A stretch of 64,000 nt of DNA. It comes from Scheffersomyces stipitis CBS 6054 (taxonomy: Eukaryota > Ascomycota > Pichiomycetes > Serinales > Debaryomycetaceae). Positions 30,403 to 40,328 of the stretch are shown here, one piece after another. Under the pieces are notes generated by a model, which saw nothing but the letters and a program-made list of their open reading frames with translations, made no database searches and had not been told where the DNA came from. The DNA is taken from the NCBI RefSeq assembly GCF_000209165.1, contig NC_009068.1, positions 124,001 through 188,000 of the forward strand. Reading direction: 5' to 3'. The stretch's first letter is position 1. Each line of letters starts with the position of its first letter. The translations under genes and the position numbers were made by a program.

Positions 30403-31188
30403 TTACTTCTCTTCTTCGAGAAGTTTCTTGAAGGTGTCTGATTTCAACAACTCTTCGACCTTCTTGGCTACAGGATCGGTGATGTCGTTGTAAGCATTTG
30501 GAAGAGTGTAATCTTCAGAAGCCAAAGCATCCATCTCTTTGTTATAGTCTAAAGATTCGCTAGTAGTCATAGTAGCCTTGTAACTAACGTCTTCAATCGC
30601 GTATTTGTTGATGAAAGACAACCACAAGTCAAGAATTTCTGGATTTGCATCGTATGCTACCAACTCCTTATTGAAAGTGGTTCGATGAAAATTCTGCTTC
30701 GTCTTTGCTTGAGCAAATGGAGACTTGATCACAGTATATAATCTCTTTTCAGTTTTCTTAGTGGTAAGTTTCGAAGTAGGAATGCCCAAATAGTATGCGG
30801 AGCGAGTAGCAAACTCTCCAGCTCTAATCAAATTGTCTTCGTCATAGCCTCTGAACTTTATCTTAGCTACTTCGTGACCGTGGGTCTGTTTCAACTGAAG
30901 AGGTTTATACTTCAAGAGTTCTACGTTTATAGGCACAGGTCTTCCAGTCACGGGGTCAACTTCATTGGCGCTTATGTACTTAGGCTCGTATTTGAACTCA
31001 TTCTGGAGCAAATTGTGCCTATAGGCTTGCTCCTCCAAATCAGCCTTCTTCTTGTGCTCGACATATTCTTGTGGAGTCGAGAATTTTTCACTTTGGCCAG
31101 CTTCTTTGAAGACAGGCGTGAACGACGAGAATTGACGGCTCACCACACGCACGGCATTCAGTCTGCTCTGTAGCACACTTTTGAACAT
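30403..31188 (-). CDS. RSM10: Mitochondrial ribosomal protein uS10m (Rsm10)
   Basis: The 261-residue protein has an Arg/Ser-rich presequence (MFKSVLQSRLNAVRVVSRQF), an N-terminal charged extension and a ribosomal S10 fold at residues ~90-195 (VELLKYKPLQ, AYYLGIPTSKLTTKKTEKRL, IKSPFAQAKTKQNFHRTTFN). uS10m is part of the head of the mitochondrial 37S subunit. The C-terminal ~65 residues are acidic and helical and extend beyond bacterial S10, as in other yeasts. It is divergent from TRM7, with 456 bp between the two start codons. GEP3, elsewhere in the window, serves assembly of the same subunit. Confidence 0.92.
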   Translation of the reverse strand: MFKSVLQSRLNAVRVVSRQFSSFTPVFKEAGQSEKFSTPQEYVEHKKKADLEEQAYRHNLLQNEFKYEPKYISANEVDPVTGRPVPINVELLKYKPLQLKQTHGHEVAKIKFRGYDEDNLIRAGEFATRSAYYLGIPTSKLTTKKTEKRLYTVIKSPFAQAKTKQNFHRTTFNKELVAYDANPEILDLWLSFINKYAIEDVSYKATMTTSESLDYNKEMDALASEDYTLPNAYNDITDPVAKKVEELLKSDTFKKLLEEEK

Positions 31189-31644
31189 TCTGGACGTGTA
31201 CGAGACGGAACGGACTGGTTGACAGAAGGATCGTTGGTGAAAGATACGGTACCATTGGGCTCAAAATTTTCAGATCTTTCAGTAGTGTCAGGTGGTGTAT
31301 AGTCATGTGATTCTGAATGGTATGGATTCCTTAACTTCAAACGAATTTCTAGAAGATAGATAGATTTGATCCATAGAAATATTCTATTGAAGTTCTCGAT
31401 TTCTTAGATATTTTGGTATACAATTCCATTTGTATTAGTTGTTTTTCTCCTACTGAGTTGGTACACTATTTTCTTATACGTGCAACTCCATAGTTAAGGT
31501 GAAGCTGACTCTCATTATTTCGCAATCGTAAATTTTTTGGCTGAAAAAAAAAAAACTTAAGATGTGCAAGAGATCTATTTTTCACAAGTAGTTAAACATC
31601 TCTTCACTGTTCTACTCTTTCAACCTCCACAATTTCTGTACGCT
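31189..31644. promoter_or_regulatory. Divergent promoter region, RSM10/TRM7
   Basis: This 456-bp gap separates the two start codons. It contains a 12-A run near 31545-31556, a typical yeast nucleosome-excluding poly(dA) tract, close to the TRM7 start. Confidence 0.5.
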
Positions 31645-32550
31645 ATGGGAAAGTCCAGTAAGGATAAGAGAGACATTTACTACAGAAGAGCCAAGGAGCA
31701 GGGCTGGAGGGCTCGTTCCGCGTTCAAATTGCTACAGCTCCACGATGAGTTTCAAATCTTGCATGGACTCAAGAGAGTCGTAGACCTTTGTGCTGCTCCA
31801 GGCTCGTGGTCACAAGTTTTGAGTAGAGAATTGTACCAAAAACAGAACCAGCCAGATGCCAAAATTGTAGCTGTGGATTTACAGCCAATGACTCCTATAG
31901 ATGGGGTTACTTGCATTCAGGCAGACATCACTCACCCCAAGACTTTGCACAAAATATTGGATATCTTTGGTGGAGAGCCAGCTGATTTTGTTTGCAGTGA
32001 TGGAGCACCTGATGTGACTGGTCTCCATGATCTCGATGAGTACATCCAGGCACAATTAATCTTACTGGCTTTGCAATTAACGACTTGTATCTTGAAACCT
32101 GGAGGAACATTCGTAGCTAAGATCTTCCGTGGAAGAGATATAGACTTGTTGTACAGCCAGTTGAGCTACTTGTTTGAAAAGGTGATATGTGCAAAACCCC
32201 GTTCATCAAGAGGAACGTCTCTAGAAGCTTTCATTGTCTGTATAGGATATACTCCAAGACCCGGCTGGAATCCCAAGTTGGAGTTGAACAAGTCAACTGA
32301 GGAGTTCTTCGAGGGTGCTAATATCGGAAAAGCAACCAATTTGCAATTTTTGGATCTTCCAGATCCAGAGGAACGTAAAATCGCCAAATTCGTAGCCTGC
32401 GGAGATTTGAACGATGTCGATTCAGATGCCACCTATTCTTTAGATAATGAATCGAGACTTCCAGCATTGGACCCAGTGCAGATGCCTACTGCTCCACCAT
32501 ATAAGAAGGCGTTGGAGATGAAGAGAAGAGGCGATTTAGTGAGAAGGTAA
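31645..32550 (+). CDS. TRM7: tRNA 2'-O-ribose methyltransferase Trm7 (FtsJ family)
   Basis: The 301-residue protein methylates the 2'-O of residues 32 and 34 in the anticodon loop, including tRNA-Phe, which the window also encodes. The start [20 protein letters not shown] is the family N-terminus; the open frame upstream lacks another ATG. The FtsJ SAM motif [14 protein letters not shown] is at ~42-55, [12 protein letters not shown] with the catalytic Asp at ~115-126, [10 protein letters not shown] with catalytic Lys at ~153-162, and [13 protein letters not shown] with Glu at ~185-197. The K-D-K-E tetrad is therefore intact. A CTG codon at the position read as Leu in QLILLALQL aligns with Ala in the human and yeast proteins as I recall them, which fits CUG read as Ser. 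It is probably cytosolic and works with a Trm732/Trm734 partner. Confidence 0.95.
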   Translation: MGKSSKDKRDIYYRRAKEQGWRARSAFKLLQLHDEFQILHGLKRVVDLCAAPGSWSQVLSRELYQKQNQPDAKIVAVDLQPMTPIDGVTCIQADITHPKTLHKILDIFGGEPADFVCSDGAPDVTGLHDLDEYIQAQLILLALQLTTCILKPGGTFVAKIFRGRDIDLLYSQLSYLFEKVICAKPRSSRGTSLEAFIVCIGYTPRPGWNPKLELNKSTEEFFEGANIGKATNLQFLDLPDPEERKIAKFVACGDLNDVDSDATYSLDNESRLPALDPVQMPTAPPYKKALEMKRRGDLVRR

Positions 32551-32718
32551 AACACTTGAATTATTAAAGAAGATAAGGAATTATAGAGACAGGAAAACAC
32601 AAGATGCCATTGAGACTATATATATGTGTAACTGTATATATCTATACTGTACTATAGAAACGAAACGATATAATGGAAACTATCTAAAATGACTAGCAAT
32701 CAGACAAAACCATCACAG

Positions 32719-34500
32719 CTAGTTCTCTTGCTTTTCTTCGCCCTTGAAGAAGGAATCTGGCTTCAAGGTTGGGAACAACAACACTTCTCTGATAGTGTTG
32801 GAGTCAGTCAAAAACATGGCCAATCTATCGATACCACATCCCCAACCAGCAGTAGGAGGCAAACCGTATTCCAAAGCATTGCAGAACACTTCATCAACCA
32901 ATTGAGCTTCATCATCACCTTGAGCCTTTTGTCTGGCTTGTTCTTCGAATCTCTGTCTCTGGTCGAAAGGATCGTTCAACTCAGTATAAGCGTTACAAAT
33001 TTCCTTAGTAGCTACGAAGACTTCGAATCTTTCACACAAACCTGGGATGTTTCTGTCCTTCTTGGCCAATGGGGACATCATCTGAGGATGACCAAATATG
33101 AATGTAGGGTTAATCGAAGCATCTTCCAACTCACCTACCAATTTGTCCAACATTCTGGCGTTGGTCAAAGGAGGAGTACAATCCAACTTGTTGTCAATCA
33201 AAATCTGCTTCAAAAACTTTCCAGTTTCCTCTGTGTGCAACTGGTCACCAGGAGGAAACTTGACGTTGTAGACTTTTTCCAATTCCTCAATCATGTTGAC
33301 TCTCTTCCAAGGTCTGGAGAAATCAAGGGTCAAAGCTTCACCTTGAGGACCATCTGGATGGTAGGTTACCTTGTAGTCACCAGTGATTTCCTTGACCATT
33401 TCCGAGAACATCAACTCAGTCATGTCCATCAAGTCATAAACATCAGCATAGGCTTGGTAGAATTCACAAGTGGTGAATTCGGGGTTGTGGGTCATGTCGA
33501 TACCTTCGTTTCTGAACTGACGTCCAATTTCGTACACTCTATCCATACCACCTACGACCAATTCCTTCAAGAACAACTCTGGAGCAATACGCATGAACAT
33601 GTCCATGCTCAAGTCGTTGTGGTGGGTGATGAAAGGCTTAGCTGTGGCACCTCCAGCAATGACGTTCAAGATGGGAGTCTCTACTTCGACAAAGTCTCTG
33701 TTGTCCAAGAACTTACGGATGTAGCCGATGATCTTAGATCTTACCTTGAAACGGTCTCTGGTGGCGTCGTTCATGATCAAATCCAAGTAACGCTTTCTGT
33801 ATCTGGCTTCCTGGTCCTTGAATCCGAAATGCTCAGTTGGCAACATGTGCAAACATGGAGTCAACAACTGGACAGAAGTTGCAAAGACCGAAACTTCACC
33901 ATCTCCACCCTTAGCTGGTGCAGTTCTACCGGGGTAACCAGTGACACCAATGACATCACCTCTTCTCAAGTATTCGTGCATCTTTTCGTACTCTTCAGCC
34001 AGGGCTACGTCCTGGGCTTGAGCCATGATCTGGACTTCTACACCATCTCCCTTCAATACATAGAATCTCAACTTGGCACCAGATTCTCTCTTGGTCATAA
34101 TTCTACCAGTGACCTTGACTTCAACGTCCTGTAAAGTCTCACCTCTGGTCAAACTGCTGTACTTTTCAGCAAATTCTGGCAACGTGATGTTTCTGTGGAA
34201 CTTGTGAGGGTAAGGGTTGAAAGCAGTGGGGTTCTCATTGTTTGATTCTCTCAACTCGTTGATCTGACGGGATCTGATCTCGAAATACTGGTTGGGGTTC
34301 AAGTCAGCCAATTGATCTTTGTTCTTGTTCACCTTGGGGGCAGTGGCGGCAGCCTTAGCAGCTTTCTCGGCCCTCTTCGCTTCCAAAAGTCTGAGCTTCT
34401 GTCTCTTCTTCAACTCGGTCTTGGAAACTTGTTCGCCAGTGGCTTCGTCCAAGTAGGTCTTTTGCAATTGTTCAGCTGCCTGGTTAACTTCTTCCGACAT
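32719..34500 (-). CDS. KRS1: Cytoplasmic lysyl-tRNA synthetase
   Basis: This is a 593-residue class II synthetase. After a Lys/Ala-rich eukaryotic N-terminal extension (residues ~20-60) that helps tRNA binding, an OB-fold anticodon domain spans ~120-225 ([19 protein letters not shown]). The catalytic domain follows with motif 2 ([17 protein letters not shown], ~327-343) and motif 3 ([13 protein letters not shown], ~549-561). No mitochondrial presequence is visible, so it is the cytoplasmic enzyme. Codon use is strongly biased to TTG, AAG and GGT-type codons, as expected of a highly expressed gene. The plus strand shows a long 481-codon shadow frame that is not a gene. A CACGTG box lies 110 bp upstream. 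Confidence 0.97.
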   Translation of the reverse strand: MSEEVNQAAEQLQKTYLDEATGEQVSKTELKKRQKLRLLEAKRAEKAAKAAATAPKVNKNKDQLADLNPNQYFEIRSRQINELRESNNENPTAFNPYPHKFHRNITLPEFAEKYSSLTRGETLQDVEVKVTGRIMTKRESGAKLRFYVLKGDGVEVQIMAQAQDVALAEEYEKMHEYLRRGDVIGVTGYPGRTAPAKGGDGEVSVFATSVQLLTPCLHMLPTEHFGFKDQEARYRKRYLDLIMNDATRDRFKVRSKIIGYIRKFLDNRDFVEVETPILNVIAGGATAKPFITHHNDLSMDMFMRIAPELFLKELVVGGMDRVYEIGRQFRNEGIDMTHNPEFTTCEFYQAYADVYDLMDMTELMFSEMVKEITGDYKVTYHPDGPQGEALTLDFSRPWKRVNMIEELEKVYNVKFPPGDQLHTEETGKFLKQILIDNKLDCTPPLTNARMLDKLVGELEDASINPTFIFGHPQMMSPLAKKDRNIPGLCERFEVFVATKEICNAYTELNDPFDQRQRFEEQARQKAQGDDEAQLVDEVFCNALEYGLPPTAGWGCGIDRLAMFLTDSNTIREVLLFPTLKPDSFFKGEEKQEN

Positions 34501-34610
34501 CGTGATACTAGTGGTGGAACTATCCTAAAGGGAAGTGGTGGTTGAAAAATCTATCTATTGATTTTCAGCAAAAATTTTCAGGATTTTTTTTTGACTATCT
34601 CATCAACGCT

Positions 34611-34616
34611 CACGTG
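34611..34616. promoter_or_regulatory. CACGTG box upstream of KRS1
   Basis: The context is GCTCACGTGACG, 110 bp before the KRS1 ATG (gene on the minus strand). Cbf1-type binding is inferred. Confidence 0.45.
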
Positions 34617-34979
34617 ACGAAAGACTCATATCTAGAGATAGCTAGCTATAATCAGAAGCTAAGTGAATCATACTTGAAAGGGATTATAACTAAGGATTGA
34701 AATTATGAATCTATGTCAGTTTATTCAAAATTTCTAGTTTTTCATCAATATGTTCCAAGTCCATTTCTTTTTGACTTCTAATCTGAAACTTTCGCCCTCT
34801 CCATATTATCCTGAGATGACTGCGAAATTCTAGGGAAGATTACAAGAAATGACAAACGAAAATTTCAACCATTTCCTGTCAAAAAAAGATGCCGTCTCCA
34901 AAACACCAATTGAGACGCCTCCTTATCCCACAACAGTCTCTAATACGACTTAGATTAAAAAAAAGAACAATTGTAATCC

Positions 34980-34986
34980 AAAAAAA
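34980..34986 (-). terminator. RNA polymerase III T7 terminator after tRNA-Phe
   Basis: On the minus strand there is a run of seven T immediately after the tRNA discriminator base. Confidence 0.8.
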
Positions 34987-35038
34987 TGCGATTTCTGTGG
35001 ATCGAACACAGGACCTTCAGATTAACTGTGACTGAATC

Positions 35039-35069
<31 letters not shown>

Positions 35070-35076
35070 AAACCGC
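34987..35076 (-). tRNA. tRNA-Phe (GAA), second copy, 17-nt intron
   Basis: This copy is identical over all 90 bases, including the intron (35023-35039), to the copy at 22772-22861. Here it stands alone, without an upstream tRNA-Arg. Confidence 0.97.
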
Positions 35077-35602
35077 CTATTTGTTAACAAAACCCTCAAA
35101 AAATGCGTGCCACTGGCGATAAATCACGGGATTTTGATCACGTTAATTTAATGTGGTTGGAAAACTTTTATGATTTATATACTATGTAGTAAATAGGTTG
35201 GATCTTAATACTTGCCAATTGGTAAAGGACCTGTTTTCCAATAACACTATGGATCTGAGGAAGATTTTATGTATTGTGTGTAGTAGTTGGTTACACTTTA
35301 ATCGAAATTCTTGTTAATTCGTAGAAAGAAAAAAAAATTCTTGGAGAAGGCAATGAAATCGGCTATGCTTTGGTTCGAGTAGGTAGAGAGACTGATAGAA
35401 GCAACCAAAACATAATTATGTCTTTAGAGCAGCAGAATAGTGCTAGCAGGTAATGATAGCCGTCGTCGTCTTTTTGAATTTTCCAAGTATTGTCACGTGA
35501 CGCGATAAGGGAGCGTGTCTTTCTATTTCACGGAGTTGCTGGACATCTAGAAAGTCCCATTCTTCTCTTGTTTTAGCTTCAAGAGAATTAAGTAATTGTG
35601 TC
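35077..35602. promoter_or_regulatory. Promoter region of TVP15
   Basis: This 526-bp stretch follows the 5' end of the tRNA-Phe gene. A CACGTG box in TGTCACGTGACGCG is at 35494-35499, 104 bp before the TVP15 ATG. No other gene is seen. Confidence 0.45.
35494..35499. promoter_or_regulatory. CACGTG box upstream of TVP15
   Basis: The palindromic context GTCACGTGAC is the full Cbf1-type core with flanks. Confidence 0.45.
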
Positions 35603-36506
35603 ATGAACTTGGATCTGTTTGATGGACTGGACTTGAACAATGCGTTCCGCATTACTAACTTGGTCGTTTCTGGATTAGCTGTAAGTATTGACGATTTGAA
35701 GAACCAAAGGACCATATACTAACTGGAATTTAGGTGTTGGCAGGATTATCTCAATTGTTCAGTGGAATGTAAGTAAATTTGGAGAGAAGTACACTAGATA
35801 GTATAGTACTAACTGCAGCAGACATTCAGTAAGTTGAGGGATATCGAATTGGATAAGCACGGTCTCTGGATGTGAATAGAGTATCGAATTAGAGGATGTT
35901 AAGACTGGAAAAAGAACTTATCGAACATACATTTCAAAGATATAGAATCTCATTGATGTAGTTGACAGAGAAGAGAAGAGAGGACATAATTGGGGTGATA
36001 GGGCACAGAAAGATAGCGATACAGATCAACCAGAGATGTGTGGAGATACCGCATTTCATCAATACTAACATGTTCAGTTTCTAGTAGGAGTATACGTTAT
36101 CGCCTTTGGTGGTATCATTGGATTATTGGGTATGTAACCTAGAGAATTGTGGTGATTCAGACAAGTTTTCTACAGAAATACTAACTATTGCTTATAGAGT
36201 TTAGAGTTCCAGCCGAGGCTTACGCTTATGGGTCCTTCTTGTTCTCGTTTATCGGACGAGGTGTTTGTACGTATTTTTTTGATTTCCAATGTTTTAATTA
36301 TCTTGATTATTTCTAACCTTTCAGTCTACACTTTGATTGGTGTGAGTATAAATGGAGCTAGCATTTTCAGAGTGTTTGCTGCACTCATCATTTTTGTTGT
36401 TGGTTTGGTATATATTGGGTTGGAGGCTATTCCTAGCATTTCTCCTCCTGAGAACATGAACCCAGAGGGAATCTCCATTGGTATCAATGACGAAGATATC
36501 GTCTGA
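35603..36506 (+). CDS. TVP15: Golgi membrane protein Tvp15 (COPI-associated family), six exons
   Basis: The gene is split by five introns. Exons: 35603-35680, 35734-35768, a microexon 35822-35828 (or 35819-35828), 36078-36129, 36198-36266 and 36325-36506. All introns have GTAAGT/GTATGT/GTACGT donors; TACTAAC branch points are at 35717, 35807, 36063 and 36179, and TTCTAAC in the last. The joined frame gives ~140 residues, matching the ~143-aa yeast protein. It has four hydrophobic helices, with conserved GIIGLLEFRVPAEAY, SFLFSFIGRGVFY and the tail YIGLEAIPSISPPENM, then an acidic C-terminus. Tvp15 sits in late-Golgi Tlg2-containing membranes; its exact role is unknown. Without the microexon, exons 2 and 4 are out of frame at every available acceptor. 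The splice model is inferred from sequence alone. Confidence 0.85.
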
Positions 36507-37011
36507 GAAGGGGGAAAAGCTACAGGGCTGCCGCGGTATTCCCAGTAATTACAAAGTAGTGTGAAAGTGTAGGTTTAGTATTGGACTAATAGATGCTGAT
36601 GTCTGAGTAGAAGTGCAGCAAGCAGAAACAGTAGAAATGGTAGAAGTAGTAGAAATAGAGAATCGATGGTGAGAGAGAAGAGAAGCAGAATTTCAAAGAG
36701 TAGTTAATTAGGGGTTCTCCATAAATTATGGTGTCATTTTAGTTCAGTTTAATCAGATATTGATTGTTGAAATTCTTCCTGCCGCGTTTCAGAAATTATG
36801 GGGTAGAATTTATGTGAACTTTTAGTATATCCATAATTTCTATTGCAACTTCACAAGCAAATTTGCAACACACACGATTAAACAACAGTATATACATATA
36901 CACCTTCAGTTACGTTTGTAATAGTGTCTCCATTCCAATACCATCAATATATAACTTCAGAAATACTTCGCCATCATCTAATATGTGCAAAATAACACTT
37001 TGAATCAGGCA
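36507..37011. other. Gene-free spacer, SPO71 promoter
   Basis: This 505-bp AT-rich spacer lies between two plus-strand genes. Short AGTAGAA-type repeats are at ~36600-36660. No RNA gene is seen. Confidence 0.5.
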
Positions 37012-40000
37012 ATGGAAGAACCAGCAGCATTTTCCATCCCCAAGTCGTCATTCACTGCCTTCAGACTTACGTACGCTTCTGCTGCCCAGGTTTCACAATT
37101 GTCGAAATGCATTTTTTTAGGAAAAATACCTGATGTCTATCTGAAAGATGAAGGTCCCAGCATCGTTTCTGCTACTTCCCATTACGCTAAGAGTATGGTA
37201 AAAAATCGATTCAAAAGCGCCGCCAAAGTCATTCGAAATACCATCAGAAGTGCTGCAGAATTTAATGAAAGTATTGCGGATAAGAATGACGAAGAGGAAT
37301 TCAATATTTTTTCAGTCTCGAGGAAAGGAGTCAGTCATACAGCTGCTGAAACATTGCTGAAGAAGAGAGATTTGGATTATGATACGAACATCTATTCCAC
37401 ACCAGAAGTAACCATTAGAACTTCCTATGGAAATGAAGGAAATATCAAAACCAAAGATGAGAACTTCTACAGTAACACAGTAGGATCTACTACGGATAGT
37501 TCTTTACTCGATCAACATCTGGATACCATAGAATCCATTAGACGATATCTTCTCGATCATTATTCTTCTGATATGATAGTGTCGCCTGTTAAAAGTTATT
37601 TCAATGGCAAAGAAGAGAAAACTGAAACCAACGCTCTTGCCACTTTTGGTCAACGTAGATCTATTCACTATTCACAGGGCCAGGAACCAAGGTATGGAAC
37701 CAGTCCTGAAGAAAAGTCTAAACCAGAAAAACTTAACCTGGAATCTGCTGAAATAGCTATTTCAAATATTCCTAAACTTCAAGTGTCTAACAGCAATGTA
37801 TATGCATCTACTCCTGAGTACAAAGAATTAGAACACGAAAAAGTTTCCACAAACAATATCCACCAATTTATTTCGAATTCCCATAGTTTTGACACTGGCG
37901 TGGTCAACGAAGTTGGTTCCATTGGTTCAGAATTAACCCTTCCACAAAGTAAAAGGAGCCAGAAGTCGAAGGATCTCAGTATTTCTATTCCACATCCAAC
38001 GGATAAATTGGAAGACAAAGAAAACTTCGAGCTTGCAGAAAGAGAGTACAGTAGATTTATCAAGAGATTGCGACACTTTGCAGATGCCTCTAAAGGTAGA
38101 GCCAGGAGGAAGAAGAACGACATGAGAAACAAGATCTACGAAGCTGTGATTAAGAATTTCAAGGCTGGCGAAATTTTACAGGTAGAAAAGATGTTGGTAT
38201 TGACAAAAGAGTTAGATCGACCTACTTCTCAGTTCACTGACGAAGAAGAAGGCGATTCAAGGGTCTTTGAAAGATGGACAGAACAATTTGCTGTTCTTAG
38301 AAAGACAGATAGCGTAATCGATCCTTTGGTTTTGCAGTTCTACCATATCAATTCAGTCACAGATGATGCAAAGAACAAGCCCGAATTTGAAGTTTCATTG
38401 CTAAGTGTAGATGCCTATTTCTATAGCGATGTTGACAGAACGATATCAATACTATGCAAACAGAAGAGTGAATTCTTTGCGTATTTGATGAGAACTCACG
38501 ACCAGATCTCTGCATTTCGATGGCTATACTTTATCAAGAGTGCCCAGGGCGAAGAAATGGATTCTCGATTTCGGGTCTATCTTCCAAACTTCAACTTTCG
38601 CATTGATATTCGAGTCCCCGATACCATTTTGGAACGAATGTTAGAACATTCAGGGAACTTGAATGTGAAGGAAACAAAGTATGGGTATTCTATAGAGTAT
38701 GGGGTTCTCATACAATACTTGAAAACAACCATATGCAACGAGCTTCAGAGAAGGAACTATTCTTCACTTGATTCTTGGGCCAACTATTGGTTCTGTTTCA
38801 GGCAATATGATCGATTAGAATGGATCCAGAACAACTGCGAATTAACCTTTATCCAAAACCAGTTAATGAATCGGACGTTCGCTTTCGAGTTCAGGGACTT
38901 GGGCAGGGCTGAGGCTGTTGCACTCGAAAATGGTAACTGTATAGGAGAACCGATCCCAGTCGAGGGTTTCTTGTCAAGACTAACAAACACTAAAGGCAAA
39001 CTGAAGTCTTTGCTTCGGTCTTTTTACAAAGTGCTGTACTTCTATACATGTGACAATATTATGTTTTACACCAAGTATTATAGAGCGAGTCCACCTACCT
39101 TAGAATACTTGAAGAAGTTTTCAGCTTCGTCTTCTTACACTGATATTTGCGAGCATTGTCCTTATCCATTGAATGAAAAAGGTCACATATCGTGGTTGAA
39201 TAAAGAGGATTTCGAAAGTAACGATAAAGTAGCACTTTCAGAAATGGGAAGAAGAGCAGAGCAGGTTATAAAATCTGAAGCAATGATAGATCTATGTTTA
39301 ATTAAGGAGATCAGGAAAGTCCCTGTAACAGAATTAACAAACACGCAAAAGCTATTGATGAGCACCTTGTGGCACTCCAACTCTGCTCTTGCAGACGACG
39401 TGCAGATAATTGACTCTGCTTTTGAAATCGAAATGATTAATGGAAGCATTGTTCGTTTGCAAGCACAAAGTAGCTTTTTAAGAGATCATTGGATGTTGAA
39501 TCTTCAGTCCCTTCGTGATTACTGGTTTCTCAGAAAACAACGTGACTTGAGACAGACAATGATTGTGAGAGCTCGAAATGAAAAGGCTCTTCGAATTCCC
39601 GAATACGTTGATTCCAATATCAATCGGGAACTCAATAATCTTGAGTTTCAACATTCTGTAGCAGACCCCAGAATCCAATCTATTGAGTCAATTGCTATGT
39701 CCAAATGTATTTTGATGAGTGGGTACTTGTATCAGAAGAGTAAAAAGCACTCTAATTTCTCACAGTACTTCGTGATCTTGTGCCCTGCGTTCATTGTTCT
39801 TTATTCAATTTACAAGAGAAGAAAAACAACTGGAGCTTGGAAAGCAAGTGGGTTGTTTGAGCATCATCTAACTATACCACTTTCTAGTTGCTATATTTAT
39901 TCCGGAGCTGCAACCAGTATTGACTTGTTGAATAGGCAGAAGGAGCTTGATCCAACCAATCCAGCTCGACAGTGTTTGCCTCGACTCTACCCAGATGGGT

Positions 40001-40287
40001 GGAAATCATCGGAAGAAGAAGAAGTTCGCTGCTTCACTTTATGGATTGGTAGGAAGAGGAAGATTACAAAACACATCAAAGATATTCGCAAAGCTGAGTA
40101 TACAAAAGATTCAACATTAGCTAGAAGTAACAATACTCAAAAGAATCCGGGAATGGCTAAAATGATCAAAAAGTTGGGGTTTACAGGCCGAAGCATTGTA
40201 TTCATGGCAAGGTCTAGACAAGAAAGAGAGATCTGGACGTCTAGAATATTAACAGAGATCGATAGATATTCGAAGCAAAATAAATAG
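37012..40287 (+). CDS. SPO71: Spo71-like PH-domain sporulation protein
   Basis: The 1091-residue protein starts at the first in-frame ATG (MEEPAAFSIPKSSFTAFRLT). The N-terminal module with FLGKIPDVYL at ~32-41 resembles the Spo71/Mug56 N-terminal family domain. A long disordered Ser/Glu-rich linker follows, then a first PH-like region (~418-520, ERWTEQFAVLRK ... FAYLMRTHDQISAFRWLYFI) and a second at the C-terminus (~900-1085, SGYLYQKSKKHSNFSQYFVI ... RSIVFMARSRQEREIWTSRI). Spo71 acts in meiosis with Spo73 and Vps13 in prospore-membrane extension. The size and PH arrangement match Spo71 (about 1245 aa in S. cerevisiae). It is convergent with the STE5-like gene, with 41 bp between stop codons. 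Orthology is inferred from motif similarity. Confidence 0.77.
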   Translation: MEEPAAFSIPKSSFTAFRLTYASAAQVSQLSKCIFLGKIPDVYLKDEGPSIVSATSHYAKSMVKNRFKSAAKVIRNTIRSAAEFNESIADKNDEEEFNIFSVSRKGVSHTAAETLLKKRDLDYDTNIYSTPEVTIRTSYGNEGNIKTKDENFYSNTVGSTTDSSLLDQHLDTIESIRRYLLDHYSSDMIVSPVKSYFNGKEEKTETNALATFGQRRSIHYSQGQEPRYGTSPEEKSKPEKLNLESAEIAISNIPKLQVSNSNVYASTPEYKELEHEKVSTNNIHQFISNSHSFDTGVVNEVGSIGSELTLPQSKRSQKSKDLSISIPHPTDKLEDKENFELAEREYSRFIKRLRHFADASKGRARRKKNDMRNKIYEAVIKNFKAGEILQVEKMLVLTKELDRPTSQFTDEEEGDSRVFERWTEQFAVLRKTDSVIDPLVLQFYHINSVTDDAKNKPEFEVSLLSVDAYFYSDVDRTISILCKQKSEFFAYLMRTHDQISAFRWLYFIKSAQGEEMDSRFRVYLPNFNFRIDIRVPDTILERMLEHSGNLNVKETKYGYSIEYGVLIQYLKTTICNELQRRNYSSLDSWANYWFCFRQYDRLEWIQNNCELTFIQNQLMNRTFAFEFRDLGRAEAVALENGNCIGEPIPVEGFLSRLTNTKGKLKSLLRSFYKVLYFYTCDNIMFYTKYYRASPPTLEYLKKFSASSSYTDICEHCPYPLNEKGHISWLNKEDFESNDKVALSEMGRRAEQVIKSEAMIDLCLIKEIRKVPVTELTNTQKLLMSTLWHSNSALADDVQIIDSAFEIEMINGSIVRLQAQSSFLRDHWMLNLQSLRDYWFLRKQRDLRQTMIVRARNEKALRIPEYVDSNINRELNNLEFQHSVADPRIQSIESIAMSKCILMSGYLYQKSKKHSNFSQYFVILCPAFIVLYSIYKRRKTTGAWKASGLFEHHLTIPLSSCYIYSGAATSIDLLNRQKELDPTNPARQCLPRLYPDGWKSSEEEEVRCFTLWIGRKRKITKHIKDIRKAEYTKDSTLARSNNTQKNPGMAKMIKKLGFTGRSIVFMARSRQEREIWTSRILTEIDRYSKQNK

Positions 40288-40328
40288 AAAGTAATAGATA
40301 TTATTAATTAAATTATTTTGTATTATAT

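Larger units (their letters stand above)
34501..34986. other. Gene-free spacer, KRS1 promoter and tRNA flank
   Basis: This region of 486 bp contains a CACGTG box (34611-34616) and T/A-rich tracts near the KRS1 start; its right end is the T7 terminator of the tRNA-Phe. Confidence 0.5.

Noticed and set aside
32689..34134. 481-codon plus-strand frame
   Set aside because: It lies antisense to KRS1 and has no recognisable domain; it results from the biased codons of the real gene.
35829..36077. Possible snoRNA in the 249-nt TVP15 intron 3
   Set aside because: A weak C-box-like TGATGTA is present but no matching D box or H/ACA structure could be made out.
36342..36370. Sixth TVP15 intron (GTGAGT ... 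TTTTCAG)
   Set aside because: Only ~28 nt long and without a branch point; reading through keeps the conserved protein sequence.
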